Below, in pieces: positions 18,148 through 28,642 of a DNA stretch of 64,000 nucleotides. The DNA lies in assembly GCF_023073915.1 (NCBI RefSeq), contig NZ_JADPKK010000020.1, positions 383,001-447,000 of the forward strand, read 5' to 3'. The position numbers and the translations under genes were made by a program. The DNA is from Bradyrhizobium sp. 149. Lineage in GTDB: Bacteria; Pseudomonadota; Alphaproteobacteria; Rhizobiales; Xanthobacteraceae. Below the pieces are notes generated by a model, which saw only the letters and a program-made list of their open reading frames with translations, was not told where the DNA came from and did not search any database. Each line of letters starts with the position of its first letter. The first letter of the stretch is position 1.

Positions 18148-18358
18148 GTTCGATTCACTTCCTGGTCAGACACAGCATTGAAGCTCGCGCGTCTAACAGC
18201 CGCTGTGCGTGAAGAGAACCGCAAGCGGACTTGAATCGCTCTAGTGTTGAATGGTTCTAGGCTCCGATCGCGCTATTCGGCAATCGTCGATTGATTTTGC
18301 ACTCGGCGCGACACGCAGCGCGCGAATTCGCGGCAACGCGCCGCGGTTTTGCGCGATC

Positions 18359-19255
18359 TCACGCGATAGCGGGAACCGTCAGCTCGTCGAGCTTGCGCTT
18401 GAGCGCGGTACCGTCGGACAAGGCCCGGAGCGGCGGCCGCACGCGCAGCCAGCTTGCATCGGCCGTCTGCGCCGCGAGGATGGCTTTCAGCGTCGTGAGG
18501 AAGGATGGGGATTTCACCACGATGTCGACGGCGGCCTGCATGCGCGCTTCGACATCCTTGCCGTCGATCATTGCCTTGACCAGCTCCGGCGCGATGTTGG
18601 CCATGCCGCAGATGGTGCCGGCGCCGCCGGCGGCGATCGCGCGGGTGATGTCAACCTCGTTGCCGACGGTGATGGCGAGTTCGGGGGCGGCGGCACGGAA
18701 TGCCTGGAACTGCTTGAAGTCGCCGCTGGAGTCTTTCAGTCCAGCGACCATCTTGCCGTAGCGCTTGCGCAGGTTCGCGGCGGCGCTGGTCGGGATCGCA
18801 ACACCCGAGATCTGCGGGATATGATAGAGGTAGGCACGCAGGCGATCGTCGGCGACGCCGTCGAGGATCGCTGCAAACGCATCCTCGATGCCTTCGGGCG
18901 TGACGCTGCGGTCGAAGTAAGGCGGCAAGTACAGCACGTGGCGCAGGCCAAGACCGAGCACGGCGCGCGTCAGCGCGATGCCGTCGCTGATGGCCGGGAA
19001 GCCGCCGCCGATTCCAATTCGTTCCGCGGCGACGCCGGCCTTGAGCACGGCTTCGATGGTGGCGACGCGCTCGGTGACATTGAACGAGGTGCCCTCGCCG
19101 GTGGTGCCGAACAGCACGACACCGTCGACGCCCTTGCTGAAGAGCTGCTTGGCGTGGCCGGCGAGCTTGGCGGAATCCACGCTGCCATCGGGCGCAAGCG
19201 GCGTTGCCGACGCCACCCAGAACCCGCGAATTGCCTCCGTCATCACACCACCCAT
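18359..19255 (-). CDS. Dihydrodipicolinate synthase/N-acetylneuraminate lyase family aldolase
   Basis: 298 residues from ATG 19255, which has GAGG 8 bases upstream; ATG 19243 is the alternative. It keeps both DapA-family catalytic residues: the Tyr in AYLYHIPQ and the Schiff-base Lys in AGLKDSSGD. LFGTTGEGTSF is the substrate carboxylate loop. Because a GntR-regulated FAD dehydrogenase is divergent from it, a catabolic 2-keto acid aldolase or dehydratase is more likely than lysine biosynthesis (inference). Confidence 0.87.
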   Translation of the reverse strand: MGGVMTEAIRGFWVASATPLAPDGSVDSAKLAGHAKQLFSKGVDGVVLFGTTGEGTSFNVTERVATIEAVLKAGVAAERIGIGGGFPAISDGIALTRAVLGLGLRHVLYLPPYFDRSVTPEGIEDAFAAILDGVADDRLRAYLYHIPQISGVAIPTSAAANLRKRYGKMVAGLKDSSGDFKQFQAFRAAAPELAITVGNEVDITRAIAAGGAGTICGMANIAPELVKAMIDGKDVEARMQAAVDIVVKSPSFLTTLKAILAAQTADASWLRVRPPLRALSDGTALKRKLDELTVPAIA

Positions 19256-19337
19256 TGCTGCAGCCTCGGACCAAGCCTCTGATTCTCGGAAGACCTGAGG
19301 GGCTCGGCCAAGCCTTGTTTTTGCTTTACTTTTCGTC

Positions 19338-19354
19338 TTGTACCTTACATACAA
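19338..19354. promoter_or_regulatory. Inverted repeat TTGTA-N7-TACAA, candidate GntR/FCD operator
   Basis: The repeat lies in the AT-rich divergent intergenic region between the DapA-like gene and the FAD dehydrogenase, whose downstream partner encodes an FCD-type GntR regulator. FCD regulators often bind TTGT/ACAA-ended palindromes, so this is a reasonable site for dual control. Confidence 0.45.
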
Positions 19355-19420
19355 CAAAGACGCAAATGCTTTCCGCCGTCACGCCACAGGACAGGACGGT
19401 CGATCTTGAGGAGGTCTCGC

Positions 19421-20833
19421 ATGGACATGGTGACCCCCGATGAACATCCCGACCAGATGCTCGGCGCCTTGCGCGACAGGCTCGGCGCGGCTGCCGTTCT
19501 TGTTGGCACCGACGTGCCCGCACGCAATTGCAACGACTGGAGCGCGAGCCTGCCGCAAACGCCGCGCGCGGTGATCCGCCCGGTCGACGCGCAAGGCGTT
19601 GCGGACGCGATTCTGACCTGCCGGCAGGCCCTTCTGCCGTTCGTGCCGCAGGGCGGATTGACCGGACTGTGCCGCGGCGCATCGCCTGAAGCGGGCTGGG
19701 TTGCGATCTCGCTGGAGCGCATGAGCGGCATCGAGGAGATCGATCATGCGTCGATGACGATGACGGTGAAATCAGGCACGCCGCTGGAGACCATCCAGAA
19801 GGCCGCCGACGAAGCCGGCTTCTTCTTTCCGCTCGACCTCGGCTCACGCGGCTCCTGCGCTATCGGCGGCAACCTCTCGACCAATGCCGGCGGCAACCGC
19901 GTGATCCGCTACGGCATGACACGCGAGCTGGTGCTCGGGCTCGAAGTCGTGCTGCCCGACGGCACCATCATCACCAGTCTCAACAAGCTGATGAAGAACA
20001 ATGCCGGCTATGATCTGAAACATCTGTTCATCGGCTCGGAAGGCACGCTCGGCATCATCACCCGCGTGGTGCTCCGGCTTTTTCCAAAACCGCGATCGAC
20101 CATGGCCGCGCTCTGCGCACTCGAGGATTATGCCGCTGTGATCGCGCTGCTCGGCGCCGCACGCAGCGGGCTCGGTCCGCTGCTATCGGCGTTCGAGGTG
20201 ATGTGGCCGGACTATTGGGCCGTGATCACGACACGCGCCGGCGTCAAGCCGCCGGTCGCCGCCGGCCACGGCCTCTACGTGCTGGTCGAAGCCCAGGGCA
20301 CCGACGAGAGCCTCGATGCACCGCGCTTCCAGAGCTGGCTCGAAGAGCTGATGGAGCGCGGGCTGCTCGCCGACGCCGCCGTGGCGCAATCGCTGGCGCA
20401 GACCCAAAGCTTCTGGCGCGTGCGCGACATCTGCGCCGAGTTCGGCCAGGTGCTGGGCCCGCACATCTCGTACGACATCGGCCTCGCCGTGGCGCGGATG
20501 GACGAGTTCGCGACGCGCTGCAAGGCCGCACTCGCTGATGGCATCGAGGGATGCGAGAGCGTCTATTACGGCCATATCGGCGACGGCAATCTGCATCTCG
20601 TCTCCTGGGTGAGCGGCCTTGCCGTCGAGCAGCAGCCGAAGGAGGAGATGGACACGATCATCTACGGTCTCGTGCGCGAGATGGGCGGCAGCGTCTCCGC
20701 CGAGCATGGCATCGGCACGCTGAAGAAGAAGTGGCTGGGTCATGCCCGCAGCGAGGCCGAGATCGCGCTGATGCGAACGCTGAAGGCCGCGCTGGATCCC
20801 GATCATCTGCTCAACCCCGGCAAGGTGATCTGA
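19421..20833 (+). CDS. FAD-linked D-2-hydroxyacid dehydrogenase (GlcD/D2HGDH-like)
   Basis: 470 residues from ATG 19421 with a strong GAGGAGG site upstream. The FAD-binding PCMH-type domain has QGGLTGLCRGASP and GSRGSCAIGGNLSTNAGG. The C-terminal FAD oxidase domain has the metal/substrate motifs YYGHIGDGNLHL and SAEHGIGTLKKKW. Family members oxidise D-lactate, glycolate or D-2-hydroxyglutarate; the specific acid is not evident. It is followed after 8 bases by its likely regulator and is divergent from a DapA-like aldolase, suggesting a small sugar-acid or hydroxyacid catabolic unit. Confidence 0.9.
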   Translation: MDMVTPDEHPDQMLGALRDRLGAAAVLVGTDVPARNCNDWSASLPQTPRAVIRPVDAQGVADAILTCRQALLPFVPQGGLTGLCRGASPEAGWVAISLERMSGIEEIDHASMTMTVKSGTPLETIQKAADEAGFFFPLDLGSRGSCAIGGNLSTNAGGNRVIRYGMTRELVLGLEVVLPDGTIITSLNKLMKNNAGYDLKHLFIGSEGTLGIITRVVLRLFPKPRSTMAALCALEDYAAVIALLGAARSGLGPLLSAFEVMWPDYWAVITTRAGVKPPVAAGHGLYVLVEAQGTDESLDAPRFQSWLEELMERGLLADAAVAQSLAQTQSFWRVRDICAEFGQVLGPHISYDIGLAVARMDEFATRCKAALADGIEGCESVYYGHIGDGNLHLVSWVSGLAVEQQPKEEMDTIIYGLVREMGGSVSAEHGIGTLKKKWLGHARSEAEIALMRTLKAALDPDHLLNPGKVI

Positions 20834-20841
20834 GAGAGCCG

Positions 20842-21507
20842 ATGCGATCGCTGAAGCTCGATCCACCGAAATCGCTGTCGCAGCGCGTGATGCAGCGGCT
20901 GCGCCAGGCCATCATCGACGGCGAGTTCGCGCTCGGCGCCGCCATCTCCGAGGAGATGGTGGCCAACTCCTTCGGCGTCAGCCGCACGCCGGTGCGTGAG
21001 GCGATGGGCCAGTTGCAGGCGCAGGGGCTCGTCGTGATCCGCCCGCAGGTCGGCAGTTTCGTCTTTACACCAAGCGCGGAAGACATCACAGCGCTCTGCA
21101 CGTTCAGGATCGCGCTCGAACCCAAGGCCGCCGAGCTCGCCTTCCACCATGATCGCGACGGTGCGATCACGACGATGAGCGAGGCGATCGCGGCGATGGA
21201 GCCGGCGATAACGGCGAGGGATAACATCGCCTATGGCCGCGCCGACGCCGCCTTTCACGAGGCGCTGTTCAGCCATTGCGGCAACCGCTATCTCGCCGAA
21301 TCCTATCAGCTCGTCTCGGGCCGCGTCGCCGCACTGCGCACCAATTTGACTTCGCCGATCGACGTGCGCACCCGCACGTCCTTCGACGAGCATCGCAAGC
21401 TGCTCGATCTGTTCGCCGGCGGCGAGTTCGCGGCCTTCGCAAGCCTGATGACCACGCACGTCACCAATTCGGGCGTGGTTTACGCAAAAGCGTTGAAGAT
21501 GGAGTGA
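20842..21507 (+). CDS. GntR-family transcriptional regulator (FadR/FCD subfamily)
   Basis: 221 residues starting at ATG 20842 with GAGAGAG just upstream, 8 bases after the dehydrogenase stop. The N-terminal winged helix (~10-75) carries EMVANSFGVSRTPVREA. The C-terminal FCD helical domain has the metal-binding pattern seen as D..H in ADAAFHEALF, with later His in DEHRKLL and TTHV. Likely regulates this operon and the divergent aldolase through the palindrome at 19338. Confidence 0.9.
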   Translation: MRSLKLDPPKSLSQRVMQRLRQAIIDGEFALGAAISEEMVANSFGVSRTPVREAMGQLQAQGLVVIRPQVGSFVFTPSAEDITALCTFRIALEPKAAELAFHHDRDGAITTMSEAIAAMEPAITARDNIAYGRADAAFHEALFSHCGNRYLAESYQLVSGRVAALRTNLTSPIDVRTRTSFDEHRKLLDLFAGGEFAAFASLMTTHVTNSGVVYAKALKME

Positions 21508-21516
21508 GCGCTGCTA

Positions 21517-21681
21517 CTACCGCGCGCCTTTCGTGCCGGGCCTGTCCAGGAAATCCAATGCGGTGTTGATCTGTTCGAGCTCGTGCTCGATTTTGTCGCG
21601 GTCCTCGGTCGACGGCGCCTTCTCGAGCTGCTCAACCAGCTTCTGCTTTCGGAGCAGCAACTTCTCTATAACTGTACTCAC
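21517..21681 (-). CDS. Small coiled-coil protein, unknown function
   Basis: 54 residues from a GTG at 21681 preceded by a GGGGAG stretch at short spacing. The body is an amphipathic heptad-like helix pair (EKLLLRKQKLVEQLEKA, then DKIEHELEQINTALDFLD) with charged, coding-like composition. A longer reading upstream to 21762 is Arg-rich and unlikely. It is convergent with the GntR gene. Function unknown. Confidence 0.55.
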   Translation of the reverse strand: MSTVIEKLLLRKQKLVEQLEKAPSTEDRDKIEHELEQINTALDFLDRPGTKGAR

Positions 21682-21896
21682 GGCTCCCCCATCCGCCACA
21701 GGCGAACATCGAGGCAATGTCAGGCCCCGGACGCGAGCGCGCGCCGGCCGGGCCCGGCGCAACCCTGCATCAGAATGCTCGCGAAGGCAGTTGGTTCCTG
21801 CGCGTGATCCAGCGCGTCAACGCGGAACTAGCGTTGCCGGATCGCCCCGACACCAGGAATCAGCTGCCGCGAGATGGTGGATCAGCTTCGGCGCGC

Positions 21897-22081
21897 TTAA
21901 TGGATCGAGCTTATGCCCGCGAGCCGCACCGGTGCGACGTGGGTGCGGGTGACGGAAACCGAGAACAGCGCCAGCAGCGCGCAGAGCATGCAGAGCCGCA
22001 ACCTTACCGTCCTGCGATCGGTGATCGGCAGGAACAGAAAAACAGCATCGCCAGGATCAGCAGCGCATCGACCAGAAACAT
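21897..22081 (-). pseudogene. Small two-helix membrane protein gene interrupted by a one-base frameshift
   Basis: ATG at 22081 is preceded by an excellent GGAGGAG ribosome site. The first frame reads MFLVDALLILAMLFF and soon stops after 25 codons. Adding one T to the T5 run (minus strand, about 22036-22040) would restore a 61-residue protein with a second hydrophobic helix (LRLCMLCALLALFSV) ending at the TAA at 21897. Either a recent frameshift, a sequencing error in a homopolymer, or slippage. No family recognised. Confidence 0.5.
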
Positions 22082-22238
22082 GCATCTCTCCTCCAAACTG
22101 GGGAGAGGATGAAGCGGCGCAGCCGGCGGGTCTGTGGACAGCATCACACCTGATCGCGTACCCGCCGAGGCCGGGAACTAGATCTTTCACGTGCCGGTCG
22201 GTTGTATTCGCCGTCCCGGAGCCCTATGCGTAAGCGCC

Positions 22239-24260
<2,022 letters not shown>

Positions 24261-24454
24261 CCACAATCGGGATGCGATCAGGTTCCGCCTGACGCTTTGG
24301 TGCCATCCAAAACAAAAACCTCGAAAACAACCCCATGCACAGTAGCCGGCATGAGCGGGATCAATGGCTTAGGCGTTTGCCGAAGGGCGTTGCGCCGTCG
24401 GGCAAAACAGGCGCAGGATGGCATGATCGGACGCATTGGCCATCGCGCGGTTGA

Positions 24455-25741
24455 TCAGGCCGCATCGGCTCGGCGGCGCGATTGGCGCCCCGCCCAAAAT
24501 GCGCAGATCGCCAGTCCCTGCACCAGCGCTGCGGCAACATAAAAGCCGGGCGTGGCGCCCGTGCCGGCCGGAAGCCATTCGCGGATCAAACCAAAGACCG
24601 CCGGCGCAAATGAATAGGCGCCTTGCGACATCGCAACGATCAGCGCGACCACACGCGGTACCTCTTCCGGAGCGAATTCGACCTGCGCAATCAGCGGCGG
24701 GAGGAACGTCCCGTTGCCGAACCCGAGGCCGAACAGGACAACACCGAGGATCAGCAGCGGAACGTTCGTTCCAGCCGCGGCGATGAAGATGATCGAGCCG
24801 GTGATTTGAACGGCGTAGCTGGCGCAGGCCACCAGCCGACGGTCGATGCTTCCAGGCATGAGCCAGCCCAGCAGCGTCCGGCCGGCGATCGCCATGAGGC
24901 CGATCAATCCCACCACCGGCCCGGTCCATTGCGCGCCGAGCGCAGGCAGCAGCAGCGAGAAGAGGTGGGCGGTCAGGCCGATCTGTGCAAACAGCCCGAG
25001 GCTCATGCCGGCCGCTAGCGTCAGGAATTTGCGGTCGCGCCAGAGTAACGATCCCGGCAGCGGTCGTGCGGCCTTCGCCGACACAGTCTCCGCGGCGAGG
25101 GCGCCGTCCGGCATCGATCCGGTCTGCTCCGGCGTGCGCGACAGCACGGTGCTCGCAAGTAGCCATACGACCACGATCAAGATCAGGCCGATGGCTGCTG
25201 CCGCAACGGCAAACCCAAGCACCGCAATGGCCGCCGCCCAGAGCGGCGAAAAGATGATCCCCCCGACATTTGCGCCGTTATAGGCGATAGCGAGTGCCGC
25301 GGGACGACGGCGGACGAACCAGGGCGACACGATGGCGTTGACCGCGGCCACGCCCATCGTCACCCAGCCTGCACCACTCAACAGCGTCGCACCGAACAAT
25401 TGCCACGGCGTCGCTGCTATTGCCCATCCAAGGACGCCGACGGCGAGCGACAGCGCGCCGGCCTTCGTCACAGCCGGAATGCCGAAGCGCCGATAGAGCG
25501 TCGGCAGATTGGCTGTCACGATCGACCCCACCAGGAAGTGCACGGTGACGGCCGTCGATACCAGGGCCAGCGACCATCCGTGAGCTTCGCGAACGGCACT
25601 CAGGAAGATCGGCGGCCCATAGAAGCCGAACCCCAGGCCGAGAACGGCGAGACCAAAGGCCGCGGCGACAACGCGCCATCCATAGAACGTTCCGTTTCGC
25701 ATCGTCGTCAGCCGCCTGAGCTTTGCGACGAGATTCTGCAC
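24455..25741 (-). CDS. Major facilitator superfamily transporter
   Basis: 428 residues with 12 predicted membrane helices. The N-terminus YGWRVVAAAFGLAVLGLG and the following GPPIFLSAVREAHGW resemble the oxalate/monocarboxylate-type MFS group. The start could be ATG 25702 (MRNGTFYGW). It diverges from the Rrf2 regulator gene, with the palindromic operator in the shared 100-base intergenic region. It may be a target of that regulator (inference). Substrate unknown. Confidence 0.88.
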   Translation of the reverse strand: MQNLVAKLRRLTTMRNGTFYGWRVVAAAFGLAVLGLGFGFYGPPIFLSAVREAHGWSLALVSTAVTVHFLVGSIVTANLPTLYRRFGIPAVTKAGALSLAVGVLGWAIAATPWQLFGATLLSGAGWVTMGVAAVNAIVSPWFVRRRPAALAIAYNGANVGGIIFSPLWAAAIAVLGFAVAAAAIGLILIVVVWLLASTVLSRTPEQTGSMPDGALAAETVSAKAARPLPGSLLWRDRKFLTLAAGMSLGLFAQIGLTAHLFSLLLPALGAQWTGPVVGLIGLMAIAGRTLLGWLMPGSIDRRLVACASYAVQITGSIIFIAAAGTNVPLLILGVVLFGLGFGNGTFLPPLIAQVEFAPEEVPRVVALIVAMSQGAYSFAPAVFGLIREWLPAGTGATPGFYVAAALVQGLAICAFWAGRQSRRRADAA

Positions 25742-25807
25742 AGACCTGCCGGCGTGCAGTTCGCTTCCGGTCGAAGCGTGAGATCGGAAGGTTCGCGCCG
25801 AAATCGG

Positions 25808-25846
25808 TTGACTTGAATGCGATCATGTAACATATAAAGTTACATG
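25808..25846 (+). promoter_or_regulatory. Promoter and perfect palindromic operator overlapping the rrf2 start codon
   Basis: The operator at 25824-25846 is CATGTAAC-N7-GTTACATG, with perfect 8-base arms; the last ATG of the right arm is the start codon of the Rrf2 gene. A -35 TTGACT lies at 25808-25813. The -10 is CATATA (17-base spacing) or TATAAA (19-base spacing) inside the operator. Predicted transcription start falls within a base or two of the ATG, giving a leaderless message and tight autorepression. Confidence 0.7.
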
Positions 25847-26302
25847 AAACGAGACAGTCGATTGTCCGGCGTGCTCCACGTCCTGCTGCACATGGCGCAG
25901 CAGCCGGGTCCGTTCACGTCCGAGACCCTGGCAAGGGCCATGGCTACGAACCCGGTGGTGATCCGGCGCATCATGGCGGGCCTTCGGGACCTCGGTTACG
26001 TCGGCTCCGAAAAGGGCCACGGCGGCGGCTGGACCCTGGCTTGCGACCTTTCGAAGGTGACGCTGCGCGACGTCTACGCCGCGCTCGGCAGTCCGTCGCT
26101 TCTGGCCATGGGAAACAGGACCGAGGCGCCGGGCTGCCTGGTCGAGCAGGCCGTCAATGCCGCGCTCGATCAGGCGTTCGGCGATGCGCAGGCGCTGCTG
26201 CTGTCGCGCTTTGGCGAGGTGACGCTGGCGATGCTGGGCGACGATCTGCGCAAGCGCGTCGGCTCCCGGAAGCTTCAGGGCATGAGCGCGCATGGGGCGT
26301 GA
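25844..26302 (+). CDS. Rrf2-family transcriptional regulator
   Basis: 152 residues with an N-terminal winged helix ([36 protein letters not shown]) typical of Rrf2. Only two Cys are present (~residues 67 and 98) and not the three-Cys cluster of IscR/NsrR, so it is closer to the YwnA-like group that need not bind Fe-S. Start chosen at ATG 25844, the end of the palindrome, with no ribosome site. Followed after 26 bases by a methyltransferase and divergent from an MFS gene. Confidence 0.88.
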   Translation: MKRDSRLSGVLHVLLHMAQQPGPFTSETLARAMATNPVVIRRIMAGLRDLGYVGSEKGHGGGWTLACDLSKVTLRDVYAALGSPSLLAMGNRTEAPGCLVEQAVNAALDQAFGDAQALLLSRFGEVTLAMLGDDLRKRVGSRKLQGMSAHGA

Positions 26303-26328
26303 TCGGCCCATTCAGCAAGGACGACATC

Positions 26329-27012
26329 ATGGCCGACGTTCAGAACATGTTTTCCGATCCGCAAGCGGTGGCGAGATACACCGAAGGACCGCCGCGGTTC
26401 GTGCCTGGCTATAATGCCATGCTGTCCATGGCGGCGATCCTCCTGGCCGAGCGCGCGCGTGACGATGCACGGATCCTCGTCCTTGGAGCCGGCGGCGGCC
26501 TAGAGCTGAAGGCTTTCGCGCAAGCGCATCAGGGCTGGAGGTTCGACGGCGTCGACCCGTCCGCGGCCATGCTGGGTCTTGCGAGGCAAACCCTGGGATC
26601 GTTCGCGCCGCGCGCGCGCCTTCATCAAGGCTACATCGACGATGCTCCGGAAGGCCCGTTCGACGGCGCCACCTGCCTGTTGACGCTGCACTTCGTCGAT
26701 GTCGCCGAGCGACGCCGTATCGCCTCGGAGATCCGCCGCCGGCTCAAGCCGCGCGCGCCTTTCGTGGTCGCGCATTTGAGCGCGCCGAATGGCGAAGAGG
26801 AACGCCCGCTGTGGCTCTCGCGGTACTCCGCGTACCTCGCCGCGTCCGGCGTCGAGCCGGATCAGGCGGCGGCCGCGCGGAACGCCGTCACCAACCATCT
26901 GGAAATTCTCACCCCCGCGCAGGACGAAGCAATTTTGCGGCAGGCCGGCTTCTCCGATCCGACTGTGTTCTATGCCGGCTTCACTTTCCGTGGCTGGGTC
27001 GCCTACGCCTGA
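26329..27012 (+). CDS. SAM-dependent methyltransferase (class I)
   Basis: 227 residues from ATG 26329 with AGGA upstream. SAM motif I is ILVLGAGGGLEL (~46-57), motif II is FDGVDPSAAML, and a later post-motif region TCLLTLHFVD is visible. It lies in the Rrf2 operon, so is likely induced together with that regulator's signal. This combination (MFS, Rrf2, methyltransferase) suggests detoxification of a small molecule by methylation and export. Substrate unknown. Confidence 0.85.
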   Translation: MADVQNMFSDPQAVARYTEGPPRFVPGYNAMLSMAAILLAERARDDARILVLGAGGGLELKAFAQAHQGWRFDGVDPSAAMLGLARQTLGSFAPRARLHQGYIDDAPEGPFDGATCLLTLHFVDVAERRRIASEIRRRLKPRAPFVVAHLSAPNGEEERPLWLSRYSAYLAASGVEPDQAAAARNAVTNHLEILTPAQDEAILRQAGFSDPTVFYAGFTFRGWVAYA

Positions 27013-27343
27013 GGCGTCACGGCTTCGTCAACACAGCCGGCATCAATGCGACGGCGGATGCGCGCTACGGGGCGTAGTCATAACCCGATAGCCGCAAAGT
27101 ACGTGGTGTCCGTTCCGCTCGCGAAACCGGACATGGCCAGTTCGCCTTTGCGGTTCAGCAAGGGGCCAATTGCGTCGGTTTGGCCGTGAGGCGATGACTT
27201 CAGGGTTAACCGGATAAGCGGACGTGGTCAGCTCGGGCTGGCACGTCTCGAACGGGCCCACTAGCGGACCTTTCCTAAACCCACGCATGTGCCCTGTTGG
27301 TCGTATTAATGCTTCCTAGACGGGGCACAGGCAGTCTTTCAGA
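27013..27343 (+). other. Intergenic stretch without a supported gene
   Basis: An 81-codon reading frame exists on the minus strand (27288-27043) but it has no ribosome site and an Arg/Pro-rich composition. The region contains GTCCG/CGGAC-type short inverted words resembling decayed intergenic repeats of Bradyrhizobium. I see no RNA gene. Confidence 0.5.
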
Positions 27344-27529
27344 ATGCTGGAATGGTTGGATCTGAGTGGAACTGGGCCATACTTGGCGCGCTTTCGGCGA
27401 TGGCTCGACAAGATGCCAAACCGCAAGTTCTCTGAAGTTGGCGCGTTGGCCAAGTTGGGCCGCCTAGCGCTTATCCTGATCATCTTGTTTTTAACGGCCG
27501 CACCGGTGATCTGGTTCTTCACCAAGTAG
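27344..27529 (+). CDS. Small single-helix membrane protein, hypothetical
   Basis: 61 residues: a charged amphipathic N-terminal half (RFRRWLDKMPNRKF) and one clear C-terminal membrane helix (LALILIILFLTAAPVIWFF). The composition is protein-like and the antisense frame lacks any such structure. The ribosome site is weak, so the call is tentative. Confidence 0.42.
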   Translation: MLEWLDLSGTGPYLARFRRWLDKMPNRKFSEVGALAKLGRLALILIILFLTAAPVIWFFTK

Positions 27530-27562
27530 CATTCGGCGGGACGGCATGCGTTTGAGCTACTC

Positions 27563-27721
27563 TCAATCACGCATTCGCAGGCGCTGGCGTAAAAAAAGAA
27601 ACGACATCACGCCGTTCACAACAGAAAAACCGCAGATAACGACTACAGCGTATTCACCGGTAAGCCCCAGAAATATCACGACGAAGATGAAGCCGATTGC
27701 CCATACAGTGTTGACCATCAT
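27563..27721 (-). CDS. Small two-helix membrane protein, hypothetical
   Basis: 52 residues from tandem ATGs at 27721/27718. Two hydrophobic segments (VWAIGFIFVVIFLGL and AVVVICGFSVVNGVMSFLF) are followed by a basic tail RQRLRMRD, giving a positive-inside hairpin. The frame stays open ~22 codons upstream with protein-like residues (DPWFAGVPTYGALFKR), so it may be the remnant of a longer gene. GGAG lies ~14 bases from the ATG. Confidence 0.42.
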   Translation of the reverse strand: MMVNTVWAIGFIFVVIFLGLTGEYAVVVICGFSVVNGVMSFLFLRQRLRMRD

Positions 27722-28051
27722 CCGTTTGAAGAGCGCTCCATAGGTTGGGACACCCGCGAACCACGGATCAGAAGCTGCTGTTGGCCAATCGGTCAGGGGG
27801 CGTCAGGCTTTCCCCAAATAGCAGACATGACGATCGCTCTCGTGATGTTCAGCTGAGGCTTCGCAGACCGACTTGTGTGACCTGATGCCGGTCTGCCCAC
27901 ACGTGAGCGCGAGCGTTTACGGCACCTGCAGGAACATCAACGACGTTAACCCTGTCGGCAAATGATTGCTCGCGCTTCGCGCAGCTGCCGACAAGCCGCC
28001 TCATTGCTGCGGAGAAGTTTGAGCGACACTGACCTAGGCCGGAGGCGTCCT
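27722..28051 (+). other. Intergenic stretch without a supported gene
   Basis: Contains an 8-bp inverted repeat GCAGACCG/CGGTCTGC (27863-27870 and 27889-27896, 18-base loop) and the GGAGG ribosome site of the next gene at its end. Nothing else recognised. Confidence 0.5.
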
Positions 28052-28516
28052 ATGCTGAGAATGGCGTTGTTGGGCCTCCTGATCCTCTTCAGCGTCGGAG
28101 TGCTGTCTGCAATGGAACTGAGCGCGCCGCCGCGTCGCGTCGTTGCGACCGTTCAGCCGCCTGCCGAGCAGAGCGCAAACATCTCTGCTTCGTATGACGC
28201 GTCGGCCAAGACCGATCGCTTTGCGGTTGCCGCTGCGAGCAGCGCGATGCCGACAGGGGCAGCTTCAGTCGAAAACCCCGGTGCTCCGCCAGACATCCAT
28301 GTCCGCTCGCCCGCGCCGGAACCGATCGTCCGTCATCGGCCCGATCCGAAGACGATCGCGGCCGCCAAACCTCGCAAGCCGAAGCCAAAGCCAATCGTTG
28401 CCAAGCGGACCGCCGATGTTCAGCGCGCAAAGGCCGCCAGCGCGACCGAGCCGTGTCGGCTCAAGGCTTTCGGCGGCTTGCTCAAGGCTTTGAATTTGAG
28501 CCGCTGCGAAATCTGA
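28052..28516 (+). CDS. Membrane-anchored Ala/Pro/Lys-rich protein, hypothetical
   Basis: 154 residues from ATG 28052 with a good GGAGG site 7 bases upstream; an in-frame ATG at 27962 is poorer. A single N-terminal hydrophobic segment (MALLGLLILFSVGVLSAM) could be a signal anchor. The remainder is low-complexity (KPRKPKPKP), with a C-terminal Cys pair (PCRLKAFGG, SRCEI). Such proteins are common in Bradyrhizobium. Function unknown. Confidence 0.65.
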   Translation: MLRMALLGLLILFSVGVLSAMELSAPPRRVVATVQPPAEQSANISASYDASAKTDRFAVAAASSAMPTGAASVENPGAPPDIHVRSPAPEPIVRHRPDPKTIAAAKPRKPKPKPIVAKRTADVQRAKAASATEPCRLKAFGGLLKALNLSRCEI

Positions 28517-28642
28517 AAACTCCACGAGCAGTCCAGGCCGGTGGCTGCTTCCTCCGGGAGGCGCTTACGGGTCCACGCCTGTCGCCATCTCTCCCTCGGT
28601 CGGCGTCTCGCAAACGCTTCCGATCGGCCATATGTTGCCTGA

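Noticed and set aside
27043..27288. 81-codon minus-strand frame
   Set aside because: Composition resembles decayed intergenic repeat translation; no ribosome site or conserved feature.
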